The notes under the pieces were generated by a model. The model made no database searches. It saw only the letters and a list, made by a program, of their open reading frames with translations, and was not told the origin of the DNA. From NCBI GenBank assembly GCA_025462735.1, contig JAOAPC010000024.1:248001-312000 (forward strand): DNA of 64,000 nucleotides, given 5' to 3'. This stretch comes from Acidobacteriaceae bacterium. GTDB lineage: Bacteria > Acidobacteriota > Terriglobia > Terriglobales > Acidobacteriaceae. Within the stretch, counting starts at the first letter, position 1; the number at the start of each line of letters is the position of its first letter. Positions 1 through 8,577 of this stretch are shown piece by piece. The position numbers and the translations under genes are program-made.

Positions 1-2
1 AA

Positions 3-539
3 GTTAGCGATCACGGAAGCACTATCGTGATCGAACCAGCCGACCCTCAGGTTGTTTACGTGCCTGAGTATGACCCTTGGCTCGTTTATGGAGCGCCGAT
101 CGGGGTGTGGCCGGGCTGGTATTCGTATCCTGGACTTTATATCGGAGGGCCGGGGATTGCTTTTGGCTTGGGTTTTGGAATCGGCTTCTTTGGCGGCTTC
201 GGTTGGGGCTGGCACCACTGGGGATCTGATTGGCATCACGGTGTCCAATTCGACCACCACGGGTTCGTGTCCCACAGCCGAGTGTTCGCCAACAGAGGTG
301 GATTCAATCGTGGCGGCGGCTTTCATGGGGGTGGAGCGAGAGGATTCGGGGGTGGCCAGCATGGATTCGCGGCACCGCATGCCCAAGGGGGCACCCACTC
401 TGGCGCGTTCAGCGGCTTCAATCATGGAGGGGCCACTCGAGGCTTCTCGGGACGTGGACAGTCGAGCTTCGGTGGTGGCCACGGAGGTGGAGGCTTTCAC
501 GGAGGTGGCGGTGGTCACGGGGGCGGCGGTCACCGGTGA
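3..539 (+). CDS. DUF3300 family protein, C-terminal part (5' end outside window)
   Basis: The frame is open to the first base of the window, so the N-terminal part is missing. The visible part begins in a conserved-looking segment (TIVIEPADPQVVYVPEYDP) that I recognise from DUF3300 proteins. It continues into an aromatic and glycine-rich hydrophobic stretch and ends in a low-complexity tail of Gly, His, Phe and Arg. DUF3300 proteins are exported or envelope-associated and have no assigned biochemical role. The gene lies 48 bases upstream of a DUF2950 gene on the same strand, a pairing I recall from other genomes, so the two probably form one transcript. A GTG at 27 could be read as a start, but the coding sense continues upstream of it. 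Confidence 0.8.
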   Translation, partial: VSDHGSTIVIEPADPQVVYVPEYDPWLVYGAPIGVWPGWYSYPGLYIGGPGIAFGLGFGIGFFGGFGWGWHHWGSDWHHGVQFDHHGFVSHSRVFANRGGFNRGGGFHGGGARGFGGGQHGFAAPHAQGGTHSGAFSGFNHGGATRGFSGRGQSSFGGGHGGGGFHGGGGGHGGGGHR

Positions 540-587
540 TTCGAGTCCACTTTTACAAAGGCAAGTTAGAACACGGAGAACAAAATC

Positions 588-1445
588 ATGCGCATTACGA
601 ATCTGAAATCCACGATATTCCCCGGACGGCGGTTTAGCTGGATTGCTGCGCTGGCCTTTACTCTGCTGGTAATCGGACATGCTCGATTGAGTATCGGTCA
701 GACGACACAACCCAAGTCGCAACCAAAGACCTTCGCGTCCGCCGGAGAAGCTTGTACCGCTCTCTATCAAGCTGTCGAGAAGGACGATGAGCAGGCGGTG
801 GGAGCGATCCTGGGAGCAGGCGAAGACGTGACTTCGTCAAGCGACGAGGTCGAGGACAAACTGGAACACGAGCAGTTCAGTAAGAAATATGAGCAAATGC
901 ATCGTCTGGTTCGTGAACCCGATGGACGCACCATGCTGTACATCGGCGCAGAAAACTGGCCTTTCCCCATTCCGTTGGTCTCCAAGAATGGTAAATGGTA
1001 CTTCGATTCTGATAGTGGCAAGCAGGAAATCCTGTTCCGCAGAATTGGAGAAAACGAGGCGACCGCAATTCAAGTGTGCGAGGAATTCGCCATGGCAAAG
1101 AATGACGCGGGCGCAAAGGCAACTAGCGAAGACCCGATCACCCGATTCGCCGAAAACCTGGCCGCTGCCGGCGCGACAAATACCGACAATCAGGAGCCGA
1201 ATTTATTTCATGGGTACTACTTTCGAATTGTCAGGCCGAATTCTACGGCGGGAGCAAGTAACAGCAAAGGGATGGGAGGCTTGACGTTGGTCGCGTATCC
1301 AGCGGAGTACCGCGGATCGGGAGTCATGACCTTCGTAGTCACCCAGCATGGGGCCGTGTACGAAAAGAACCTTGGGCCCAAAACAGCCACGGTCGCACCA
1401 CGAATTAAGGGCCGTGCCGGTTCGAGTTGGCACCCGGCGGCATGA
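588..1445 (+). CDS. DUF2950 family exported protein
   Basis: This 285-residue protein has a basic N-terminus and a hydrophobic segment at about residues 17-37, consistent with a signal peptide or anchor. The rest matches the DUF2950 pattern as I know it: an early GEACTALYQAVEKDD segment, a central part ending KNGKWYFDSDSGKQEILFRR, and the late GYYFRIV and GVMTFVV blocks. The function of DUF2950 is not known. It follows the DUF3300 gene closely and probably shares its transcript. A GGAG sequence lies just upstream of the ATG. The family call is from memory of its sequence pattern. Confidence 0.85.
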   Translation: MRITNLKSTIFPGRRFSWIAALAFTLLVIGHARLSIGQTTQPKSQPKTFASAGEACTALYQAVEKDDEQAVGAILGAGEDVTSSSDEVEDKLEHEQFSKKYEQMHRLVREPDGRTMLYIGAENWPFPIPLVSKNGKWYFDSDSGKQEILFRRIGENEATAIQVCEEFAMAKNDAGAKATSEDPITRFAENLAAAGATNTDNQEPNLFHGYYFRIVRPNSTAGASNSKGMGGLTLVAYPAEYRGSGVMTFVVTQHGAVYEKNLGPKTATVAPRIKGRAGSSWHPAA

Positions 1446-1502
1446 CGCTAAACAAACGGGTCCGCGATCACGCTTTGGCCTGAACTTTTTTCTCCCAGGT
1501 GA

Positions 1503-2264
1503 ATGCTAACAGTGCGCGAGGATATTTTGCTTGAGAACGATGTGACCACGGAAAATCAGACTATACGGAAACAGACGGAGGCCCCGCTATTTCCTTTTTG
1601 GATCGAAGATCGGGGATTAAGCTTCTTCCTCGCGTTTCTCGTTCTCGTGACTGTTTTTGTTCCCATGGTTACCTTGTCACGCTATGGACGAATCGGACTC
1701 GGCCTAATTTTTGCACTCATGCTCTTCTCAGGGGCGGTCGCTACCATTCGCAAGAGAGTCCTGATGTATCTGATCATCGCGCTGACTGTCCTTGAGTTCA
1801 CAGCGGACTTGATCGTGGAATTCAATCCGTCGTTCGGCCACCAGGGCTGGGATACGGCGCTCAAGATATCCGGCCTCACCATTCTGGTGGTCATGACCTT
1901 GAGGCAAACGTTTCGTCCAGGGCCCGTTAATGTACACCGGGTGATGGGTGGGGTCGCTGCCTACCTGCTGATCGGAGTTACCTGGGCTTTCGCATATAAG
2001 CTTCTGATGGAGGAGCGGCCAGACGCCATCCATTTCCAGACATTCCTTGGCGGGCTTCCCACGGGTGAGCCGAGCCTTCTGATCTATTTCAGTTTCTCCA
2101 CCCTGACCACCGTTGGCTATGGCGACGCTTACCCGGTACATCGGGTTGCGCGGTCGCTGGCGACCGCAGAAGCGCTTATCGGACAACTCTATCCCGCGAT
2201 ACTGATCGCCACGCTAGTCGGGCTATCGTTGCAGGCGCGGTTTAGTGGGGATACGGGAGGCTGA
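1503..2264 (+). CDS. Potassium-channel-like membrane protein
   Basis: The 253-residue product has several hydrophobic segments (about 38-58, 64-82, 86-105, 118-134 and 146-168) followed by a pore module. The selectivity-filter signature TTVGYGD is at residues 202-208, followed by a last membrane segment (about 217-245). This is the Ion_trans_2 / voltage-gated-like K+ channel architecture, acting in the inner membrane. No C-terminal RCK or cyclic-nucleotide domain follows the pore, so gating cannot be read from the sequence. The gene follows DUF2950 by about 60 bases and precedes an aldo/keto reductase. The filter motif makes the channel call secure; ion specificity is inferred from it. Confidence 0.85.
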   Translation: MLTVREDILLENDVTTENQTIRKQTEAPLFPFWIEDRGLSFFLAFLVLVTVFVPMVTLSRYGRIGLGLIFALMLFSGAVATIRKRVLMYLIIALTVLEFTADLIVEFNPSFGHQGWDTALKISGLTILVVMTLRQTFRPGPVNVHRVMGGVAAYLLIGVTWAFAYKLLMEERPDAIHFQTFLGGLPTGEPSLLIYFSFSTLTTVGYGDAYPVHRVARSLATAEALIGQLYPAILIATLVGLSLQARFSGDTGG

Positions 2265-2319
2265 GCTGCCGTAGGGCCCCGGTCACATCGGGCGATCGAT
2301 GAGAACACAGAAGGACTTT

Positions 2320-2324
2320 GGAGG
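2320..2324 (+). promoter_or_regulatory. Ribosome binding site that selects the ATG at 2331
   Basis: GGAGG ends directly against an ATG at 2325, leaving no spacer, but stands six bases from the next in-frame ATG at 2331. The second ATG is therefore the better start for the aldo/keto reductase. Confidence 0.6.
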
Positions 2325-2330
2325 ATGAGT

Positions 2331-3218
2331 ATGCACGAGAAAAACGGGAACAACAGAAGTTTTTCGGCCGTTGCTAGTGGAACTGTTTCGCTTGGCGGTG
2401 AACTCACAGTCAACCGTCTCGGTTTCGGAGCTATGCGTATTACCGGCGAAGGAATCTGGGGACCACCGAAGGATCAGTCGGCAGCAATTGCTGTCCTCCG
2501 TCGTGCTATCGAACTGGGAGTCAACTTCATCGATACCGCTGACTCATATGGTCCCAACGTGAGTGAAGAGTTGATCGCGGAGGCGCTGGCACCCTATCCG
2601 AAGGACCTCGTGATCGCAACTAAGGGCGGATGGAATCGTCCCGGACCAAACCAATGGACCCACGATGCCAGCCCAGCACACTTGCGCGCTGCGGTCGAAG
2701 GCAGCCTGAAGAGACTGCGCCTTGATCGAATCGACGTTTACCAACTACACGTGCCCGATCCAGTGGTGCCTCTCGCTGCATCGATTGAAACTCTGGCGAA
2801 TATGCAAGCGGAAGGAAAGATCCGCTTGGTCGCGTTGTCGAACGTCACGGTCGAACACATCGAGCGTGCGCGCAACATTGTGCCGATCGTGTCGGTTCAG
2901 AACCGGTACAGTTTTGCCGATCGTGAATGGGACAACGTGGTTGATTATTGCGAACGCAATGGGATCGCATTCATTCCGTGGTTCCCGCTTGGAGCTGGGA
3001 CTGTGGCCGCGCAGGCGCTGGACAGGATCGCGAAGACACGACACGCGAAACCCATCCAAGTCGCGTTGGCATGGTTGCTGAAGCGGTCGCCAGTCATGCT
3101 GCCCATCCCGGGAACTTCCTCAATCGGACACCTTGAGGAAAATGTTCAGGCGGCGGGGTTGCAATTGACTGACGAAGAATATCTGGCACTCAACGGGGTT
3201 GCCATACTGGCTGCCTGA
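2331..3218 (+). CDS. Aldo/keto reductase (first of a tandem pair)
   Basis: This is a TIM-barrel NAD(P)H-dependent oxidoreductase of the AKR superfamily, about 295 residues. The family's active-site elements are visible: the Asp and Tyr of FIDTADSYGP, the Lys of VIATKGG and the His of YQLHVPD. The C-terminal region has the cofactor-binding pattern (PIPGTSSIGHLEEN). The short type of about 300 residues resembles broad-specificity cytoplasmic carbonyl reductases. The substrate is not predictable. The start is taken at the second ATG because of the Shine-Dalgarno spacing. A second, longer AKR follows on the same strand. Confidence 0.9.
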   Translation: MHEKNGNNRSFSAVASGTVSLGGELTVNRLGFGAMRITGEGIWGPPKDQSAAIAVLRRAIELGVNFIDTADSYGPNVSEELIAEALAPYPKDLVIATKGGWNRPGPNQWTHDASPAHLRAAVEGSLKRLRLDRIDVYQLHVPDPVVPLAASIETLANMQAEGKIRLVALSNVTVEHIERARNIVPIVSVQNRYSFADREWDNVVDYCERNGIAFIPWFPLGAGTVAAQALDRIAKTRHAKPIQVALAWLLKRSPVMLPIPGTSSIGHLEENVQAAGLQLTDEEYLALNGVAILAA

Positions 3219-3297
3219 ACCGAGCCAGCTTCGGGTAGCGCCGAGTGAGTTATTCGCGTTAAACAGCCAGAGAAAACAGCAATACTTTGGAGGAATC

Positions 3298-4335
3298 ATG
3301 CAGATAAAGAAACGTCCGCTTGGTTTGAGCGGGCTCGAGATTACGACGGTCGGTTTTGGAGCCTGGGCAATTGGAGGCGGCGGGTGGACCTACGGATGGG
3401 GACCGCAAGACGACAAAGAGTCCGAAGACACAATGCGCCGCGCCATTGAGCTGGGCGTTAATTGGATCGATACCGCCGCGGTATACGGCTTAGGCCATTC
3501 GGAAGAAGTTGTGGGACGTTTTGTGCGTTCACTGCCGGCTTCTCAGCGGCCGTTCGTCTTCACCAAATGCGGCCTGATTTGGAACGAGCAGAATCGAATG
3601 GAAGAGCCAAAGCGAGTGCTCAAGCCGGAATCCATTCGCGCCGAATGCGAGGCTTCGCTGCGCCGGCTCGGCGTTGAGCGCATCGATCTATATCAGTTCC
3701 ATTGGCCTGACGAGACGGGTACGCCGGTTGAGGATTCGTGGGCTGAAATGTTGCGCCTGATCGAAGAAGGAAAGGTGAGGCTTGGCGGCGTATCTAACTT
3801 CGACGTCGGTCTACTCGACCGCTGCGCTGCCGTTCGCCACGTGGATTCGTTGCAGCCACCTTTCTCTTTGATTCGTCGGGAGGTTGCGGCGCAGCAGATC
3901 CCGTGGTGCGAAGTGCACAAAACTGGCGTGATCTGCTATAGCCCAATGCAGTCCGGATTGTTGACGGACCGATTCAGCGCCGAACGGGTAACTCGAATGG
4001 CCGACGATGATTGGCGCCGCCGCTCTCCAGAGTTTAACCCACCCAACCTAAACCGAAATCTTGCGCTCCGCGATGCTCTGAAGCCAATCGCACAGCGACA
4101 CGGAACGTCGGTTTCCTCGATTGCGATCGCGTGGACGCTCAGCTGGCCTGGAGTTACGGCCGCGATCGTCGGAGCTCGCTCCCCTGAACAGGTGGATGGT
4201 TGGATCGGTGCCGGCAACCTGGAGTTGGGTCCGGCTGACCTCGACGAAATCGCTCGCGCGATCGAGCGAACCGGAGCGGGAACAGGTCCGTCGACACCGA
4301 ATTTGGAAGTTGCCGGACACAGGGATGTCGCGTAA
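3298..4335 (+). CDS. Aldo/keto reductase (second of a tandem pair)
   Basis: The 345-residue product is an AKR superfamily reductase with the Asp/Tyr motif WIDTAAVYG, the Lys of VFTKCGL and the His of YQFHWPD. It carries the longer loops of the Tas/AKR11-12 style proteins and a C-terminal AIVGARSPEQV cofactor segment. The start is set at the ATG that follows GGAGG by four bases; the frame stays open upstream but lacks family similarity there. It is clearly different in sequence from the reductase before it, so the two are neighbours by function rather than a recent duplication. The substrate is unknown. Confidence 0.9.
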   Translation: MQIKKRPLGLSGLEITTVGFGAWAIGGGGWTYGWGPQDDKESEDTMRRAIELGVNWIDTAAVYGLGHSEEVVGRFVRSLPASQRPFVFTKCGLIWNEQNRMEEPKRVLKPESIRAECEASLRRLGVERIDLYQFHWPDETGTPVEDSWAEMLRLIEEGKVRLGGVSNFDVGLLDRCAAVRHVDSLQPPFSLIRREVAAQQIPWCEVHKTGVICYSPMQSGLLTDRFSAERVTRMADDDWRRRSPEFNPPNLNRNLALRDALKPIAQRHGTSVSSIAIAWTLSWPGVTAAIVGARSPEQVDGWIGAGNLELGPADLDEIARAIERTGAGTGPSTPNLEVAGHRDVA

Positions 4336-4369
4336 GGCAGGATGAAATTAGTCAAGGCACAGTAAGCAA

Positions 4370-4855
4370 ATGTTAGTGATGTATCCAGGTGTTTTTCGTT
4401 TTCGTTCGACGGAGCTTCGACTGAGGTTGGGTCTTTCATGTGCGGTTATTCTCATGCTGGCTATCACTATGCTGGGAATAACCCCTCCCGCCGTAGCTCA
4501 GGACAATGGGGCGCAGCCTTCAGCGCGTCAGCGGCTTCAAGATATTCATACGCCGCAGTCGATCGACCAGGAACTCGCTCGTCTTACGAAAGATCTGGAG
4601 TTGACTCCGAAACAGCAGCAGCAGGTCCGAGCTCTGCTTCAGCAGCACCACGATAAGATTCAGGCGCTGCTCGATAAGAATCCGAAGGCTACCCGGCAGG
4701 AGCTCGGTCCACAGATTCACGCGATCAGCGACGAAACGCACCGCCACATTCACGCTCTGCTTACCGATCACCAGAAGGGATTGGAAAAGGCGATGCAGCA
4801 ACGTGAGCATAACGGGGACGAAAACAGGAGATCTGCTCCGCCTGCCGGCGATTAG
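4370..4855 (+). CDS. Spy/CpxP-like periplasmic helical protein (hypothetical)
   Basis: The 161-residue product has a long N-terminal signal-type region (hydrophobic to about residue 40, ending PPAVAQDN). After it comes a highly charged, Gln-rich helical region. The pattern TKDLELTPKQQQQVRALL is like the LTxxQ motif of Spy/CpxP-type periplasmic proteins, and a second helix carries HRHIHALLTDHQKG. I do not recognise a precise family. A role in envelope stress or metal handling would be in line with the family and with the multicopper oxidase two genes downstream, but this is inference. Confidence 0.65.
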   Translation: MLVMYPGVFRFRSTELRLRLGLSCAVILMLAITMLGITPPAVAQDNGAQPSARQRLQDIHTPQSIDQELARLTKDLELTPKQQQQVRALLQQHHDKIQALLDKNPKATRQELGPQIHAISDETHRHIHALLTDHQKGLEKAMQQREHNGDENRRSAPPAGD

Positions 4856-4867
4856 GAGGAGGAAACG

Positions 4868-5434
4868 ATGCCAAAAACTCTTTGTGTTCTGGCATTGATC
4901 GCGATCACAACCCCAGTTGGATATTCGCAGGGGACGGCAAGCGAATATGTCTCACCATCGGAAGCCGGTCCGCGGGGTAAAGCCCCAAAGATGCAGGTTC
5001 AATTGCTGAATCCGGGAGAACCTACGAAACAATATGCGGTCATCTTCTACCAGGGAGACGAGGCTTTTTCCGGACTACTGGAGTTCGCGGAGGAGTATCA
5101 CGTGACGAGTGCTCATTTCACTGCTATCGGGGCGCTGAGTGGAGCAACCTTGGGGTGGTTTGATCCCCAACGAAAAATGTACAAAAAGATTCCTATCGAC
5201 GGTCAGCACGAAGTGATTGGGATGAGCGGAGATATCGCGCTCTATCAAGGAAAGCCCGTGGTCCATGCGCACATGGTGGTGGGGAGTCCGGATGGAACAA
5301 CGCGCGCTGGCCATATTCTTGCTGCCTATGTATCCCCGACGCTGGAAGTGATGGTCACGGTCGATCCAGTAACGATGCAAAAACGGCTTGATCCGGCAAC
5401 CGATCTGACGTTGATTGATCCAGCTTTGAAGTAG
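4868..5434 (+). CDS. Secreted PPC/DUF296 domain protein
   Basis: The 188-residue product starts with a signal peptide (about residues 1-20, ending TPVGYSQG). Most of the rest, about 55-180, is a PPC (plants and prokaryotes conserved, DUF296) domain. The core features are present: YAVIFYQGDEAFSGLLEFA, TAIGALSGATLGWFD, and the His-containing VVHAHMVVGSPDG metal-site region. Bacterial PPC proteins are usually small cytoplasmic trimers, so the export signal is unusual. A strong AGGAGG precedes the ATG. The stop codon is two bases from the ATG of the multicopper oxidase, which implies co-translation and a shared compartment. Confidence 0.85.
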   Translation: MPKTLCVLALIAITTPVGYSQGTASEYVSPSEAGPRGKAPKMQVQLLNPGEPTKQYAVIFYQGDEAFSGLLEFAEEYHVTSAHFTAIGALSGATLGWFDPQRKMYKKIPIDGQHEVIGMSGDIALYQGKPVVHAHMVVGSPDGTTRAGHILAAYVSPTLEVMVTVDPVTMQKRLDPATDLTLIDPALK

Positions 5435-5436
5435 GT

Positions 5437-6948
5437 ATGGAGTTGTCGACAACGAATCACAAGACGACTAAATGCGCCCCTATCGCACTACTCACAGCCG
5501 CGCAGATACTACTCACAACTTTTGCGTTTGCACAGAGCGGTTCTTTGGCCGAGCCTCCGCAGGTGCGCGCAAAGAATCACGTTGTATCCCTTACTCTGCA
5601 TGCAGTGAATGAGAATGGGCGCGATGCCTTCGCTTTTGACGGCGCGAGTGTGGCTCCTGTGATCCGCGCCTCCCCTGGCGACATCCTCAAAATTACCTAC
5701 GTGAACGACCTTCCTGCCAAGTCTCCGGAGACTTGCGCGGTGAATCCCTGCATGGACATGACGAACTTGCATTTCCACGGAATGACCGTCTCGCCGAACG
5801 CGCCGCAGGATGACGTGCTCGGAATGCTGGCAATGCCTGGGCAGATATTGCACTACTCAGTTAAGATTCCGCGCGGCCATCCGCCGGGCTTGTTCTGGTA
5901 CCACACCCATCCCCACGGCGAGAGTCACCGACAAGCCTTGGATGGAATGTCCGGAGCAATCGTCATAGAGGGAATGGAACGTTATGTCCCCGAAGTAAGG
6001 CGGCTCCGTGAGCGTGTGCTGGTTGTGCGCGGCCGCTCCATTGAGCATGATCCGAATGCAGCTGAACTCAAGCACGACGTTGAAATCCCAGCTAAGGGAT
6101 GTGGAGGAGAAGCGGAGAAGGTCGAGGAAATCTTCACGGTGAATGGGACCCTTCGCCCGCGAATCGAGATTGCTCCTGACGAGCGGCAGTTCTGGCGCAT
6201 CGTGAATGCCTCCGCAGATCGCTACTTGGATTTGCAACTCGATGGGCAGACTTTAGAGATCGTGGCGCTTGATGGGATGCCGCTCGCATACCACCAACCT
6301 AAAGTTTCAACACGCACCACCAATCACTTACTACTCGCACCTGCGGGACGGCTCGAAGCTATCGTTACTGGTCCACCGCCGGGAGCACATAGCGCTTTAC
6401 GTACGCTTTGCGTAGATACTGGGCCCGACGGCGACCCCAATCCGGAGATGGTGCTGGCAGATGTGGTGCCGCCCACTTCAGATCGAGCGACTTCAAATCG
6501 GGCGCCTGAGCAGGCGCACGCTGTCGATCACCGTCGGCCGGCTTACAAGCCGATCGACGTTGAGCCACTCAAAAAGGTTGCGCCGGACTTCACCGTCACG
6601 TTTACGGAGGATAAAAACGGCTTCTACATCAATGGCCGCAAGTTCGCGGCAGATGCACCTCCAATGACGACCGCTCGCATAGGCACTTATCAGCACTGGC
6701 GTATCGTCAACCAGAGTCGAGAACTACACCCCTTCCACATACACCAAATCCATTTCCTGGCCTATGCAGAGAATGGAGTTCCGATCGCACATCCTGCTTG
6801 GCTGGATACGGTGAATGTTCCTGTTCGCGGCTCCGTTGATGTGATCTTGGACCTTACCAACCCCGTTATCAAAGGTATGGCGGTATTTCATTGTCATCTG
6901 CTGAATCACGAAGACAAGGGAATGATGGCCAAGATCCTGTTCAAGTAA
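5437..6948 (+). CDS. Multicopper oxidase
   Basis: This 503-residue exported cupredoxin-type oxidase has an N-terminal hydrophobic stretch (about 14-32, ending FAFAQSG). All four copper-ligand motifs are present: HFHG at 112-115, WYHTHPHGE at 154-162, HPFHIH at 431-436, and HCHLLNHEDKGMM from 485. Cys486, His491 and Met496 are the type 1 copper ligands. The Met axial ligand is typical of metallo-oxidases and CotA/CueO-like enzymes. The substrate could be Cu(I), Fe(II), Mn(II) or phenolics and cannot be decided from this sequence. It directly follows the secreted PPC gene, so the two are probably one operon. Confidence 0.92.
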   Translation: MELSTTNHKTTKCAPIALLTAAQILLTTFAFAQSGSLAEPPQVRAKNHVVSLTLHAVNENGRDAFAFDGASVAPVIRASPGDILKITYVNDLPAKSPETCAVNPCMDMTNLHFHGMTVSPNAPQDDVLGMLAMPGQILHYSVKIPRGHPPGLFWYHTHPHGESHRQALDGMSGAIVIEGMERYVPEVRRLRERVLVVRGRSIEHDPNAAELKHDVEIPAKGCGGEAEKVEEIFTVNGTLRPRIEIAPDERQFWRIVNASADRYLDLQLDGQTLEIVALDGMPLAYHQPKVSTRTTNHLLLAPAGRLEAIVTGPPPGAHSALRTLCVDTGPDGDPNPEMVLADVVPPTSDRATSNRAPEQAHAVDHRRPAYKPIDVEPLKKVAPDFTVTFTEDKNGFYINGRKFAADAPPMTTARIGTYQHWRIVNQSRELHPFHIHQIHFLAYAENGVPIAHPAWLDTVNVPVRGSVDVILDLTNPVIKGMAVFHCHLLNHEDKGMMAKILFK

Positions 6949-7067
6949 TGGGAAACCGGGACCGCAGTGTTGATTGCAGGCCGAACCTCGAGTGAGACTC
7001 ACGAATACAGTAAGGTGTGAGGCGCGCTTTCTTATGCGTTGCAGTGAAACGGCACGAAACAAAAACT

Positions 7068-7157
7068 TGGCGGAGAGAGTGGGATTCGAACCCACGTTAG
7101 AGTTTCCCCTAAACACGCTTTCCAAGCGTGCGCCTTCAGCCACTCGGCCATCTCTCC
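7068..7157 (-). tRNA. tRNA-Ser (anticodon GGA)
   Basis: Read on the minus strand it begins GGAGAGATGGCCGAGTGG and ends in a T arm (GGGTTCGAATCCC) and the matching TCTCTCC strand, discriminator G and an encoded CCA. The anticodon loop CTTGGAAAG gives GGA. A long variable arm (about TTTAGGGGAAACTCTAA) is the class II feature expected of tRNA-Ser. Confidence 0.96.
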
Positions 7158-7390
7158 GGCGCTATTACCCTAACGGCTGATCACGCGTTGGGCAAGAAGG
7201 AGCTTCGGTCGTCAACCAGAAGCACTGGACAAGCCTGCTGATCTCGATTCTATGGGGATGAGTCTCCGGTCGCAACCCGCCCCCAATTTGCCCGCGTTGG
7301 ATACAAATGGAATGCGATCAATATGGAGAATCGACAACTCTTTTCGCGAAATTTTGACTAATTTGACTGTTGCGAGTACGCGAGATTCAG

Positions 7391-8197
7391 CTAGGAGTGA
7401 TTCTTCGTCTCAGCTGTTTCGGCATCGGCAGGCTGTTCTTTAGTTTGGTTTGACGCTTGCGTCGGCTGGACAGGTGCGACTTTGGGCTCGAGCAATACCC
7501 GGTTATTCAAGCAGTAGAGCGCCAGCTCGAGACGGTCGGCAACACCCAGCTTGTCATACACTTTGCGAAGATAATTTTTTACCACCTGCTCAGTCGTGCC
7601 GACGCGGGCTGCAATTTCTTTGTTTTTCATTCCCTGAGTGACGCAGGAAACGATCGACGATTCCTTCGGAGTGAGCTGCACTTTCGAGCGCCCGCTATGA
7701 GTCCTGCCGCCCTGTGAGCGAAACGCTTCCATCACCCACTTCATTGCATGAGCCTCGAGCCAGGGCTCGCCTTTGGCGATGGTGCGCAGGCACTCGACAA
7801 AAATTTCAGAATCGATCTCGCGGGAAACGATCGCATGCGCGCCGCGCCGGAAAAGTTCCAGCGTAAGCTCCTGGTCGGGCGCCTCGGTCACCACGGCCAT
7901 GCGCAATCCGGGAGCACTTTTCAGGATCTCCTGCACGGCATCGATCGGGTTCTCGGCCAGAGCGGATTCAAAGATCAGGATTTCAGCAGAAAATTTCTTT
8001 GCCGCCGAAATCGCTTGTGGGAGTGTTTCGGCTTGTCCGACTACGCGAATATCATCTTCCACCGCAAAAATTTTGCGCAGCCCCGCGCGGAAGATCGCCT
8101 GCGAGTCGGCCACGATCACACGTATGAACTGTTCTGTGCTCTCCATCTCCGGAGTGGCCACTCTTGCTTCTCCCGTGCCTAAAGCAACGCTTGCCAT
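7391..8197 (-). CDS. LuxR/NarL-type response regulator with degenerate receiver
   Basis: The 268-residue product has a receiver-like domain at about 25-150 and a LuxR-type helix-turn-helix at about 173-232 (LTPKES, GMKNKEIAARVGTTEQVVKNYLRKVYDKLG). The receiver lacks standard phosphorylation residues: the expected phospho-acceptor Asp is Glu77 (ILIFESAL), the conserved Lys is Arg126 (IVSREID), and only one of the usual N-terminal acidic pair remains (Asp31). It is probably an aspartate-phosphorylation-independent transcription factor. AAAGG stands near the ATG at 8197, supporting this start over the internal Met18. A PilZ gene lies just upstream on the same strand, so the two may be co-transcribed. 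Confidence 0.88.
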   Translation of the reverse strand: MASVALGTGEARVATPEMESTEQFIRVIVADSQAIFRAGLRKIFAVEDDIRVVGQAETLPQAISAAKKFSAEILIFESALAENPIDAVQEILKSAPGLRMAVVTEAPDQELTLELFRRGAHAIVSREIDSEIFVECLRTIAKGEPWLEAHAMKWVMEAFRSQGGRTHSGRSKVQLTPKESSIVSCVTQGMKNKEIAARVGTTEQVVKNYLRKVYDKLGVADRLELALYCLNNRVLLEPKVAPVQPTQASNQTKEQPADAETAETKNHS

Positions 8198-8220
8198 GAG
8201 TTACCTTTTCCTGCCACTAC

Positions 8221-8577
8221 TCAGCGGCGTTCAAAGCGATACTCGTCAATTACTACGCCAACTCCGCGGCGTGCGCCGTCTTCACTGGTGCGTGCCACGC
8301 GTCCACGACATTGCACCTTCACGTCCGCGGCGGAGCCGACAACGTCTGCAGGAAATGAAATTGTGAAATCAACCATCGAGCCGATCGGCATATCCACTTC
8401 GTGTTGAAACAAAACACCGTTGGCGGAAATGTTTTCGCTTTCGGTGTCCGACTCGCCCGCCTGCGACTTCACGTGCATGGGTAGCTTGATGGGGAAACGC
8501 GGTGCGCTCTGCACTTCTGTATAGCGCGACCGCCCGGTCTTCGCAGTGCCAGATGACTTGCCCGATTGGTTGGACAT
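8221..8577 (-). CDS. PilZ domain protein
   Basis: The 118-residue product (from the ATG at 8577) has a short polar N-terminus and a PilZ domain. The c-di-GMP-binding pattern is seen as an Arg-containing element (SAPRFPIKLPM) followed by ENISANGVLFQ, the family's [DN]xSxxG box with Asn for Asp. The domain closes with GVGVVIDEYRF. PilZ domains bind cyclic di-GMP and alter motility, export or regulation. The frame is open upstream to 8688, but that part reads like non-coding sequence. The gene is 23 bases before the LuxR-type regulator, so the pair may link c-di-GMP to transcription (inference). Confidence 0.82.
   Translation of the reverse strand: MSNQSGKSSGTAKTGRSRYTEVQSAPRFPIKLPMHVKSQAGESDTESENISANGVLFQHEVDMPIGSMVDFTISFPADVVGSAADVKVQCRGRVARTSEDGARRGVGVVIDEYRFERR

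Noticed and set aside
52-637. Two alternative plus-strand frames inside and after the DUF3300 gene
   Set aside because: They overlap the DUF3300 frame, are Arg/Ser/Trp-rich and look like frame shadows of glycine-rich repeats.
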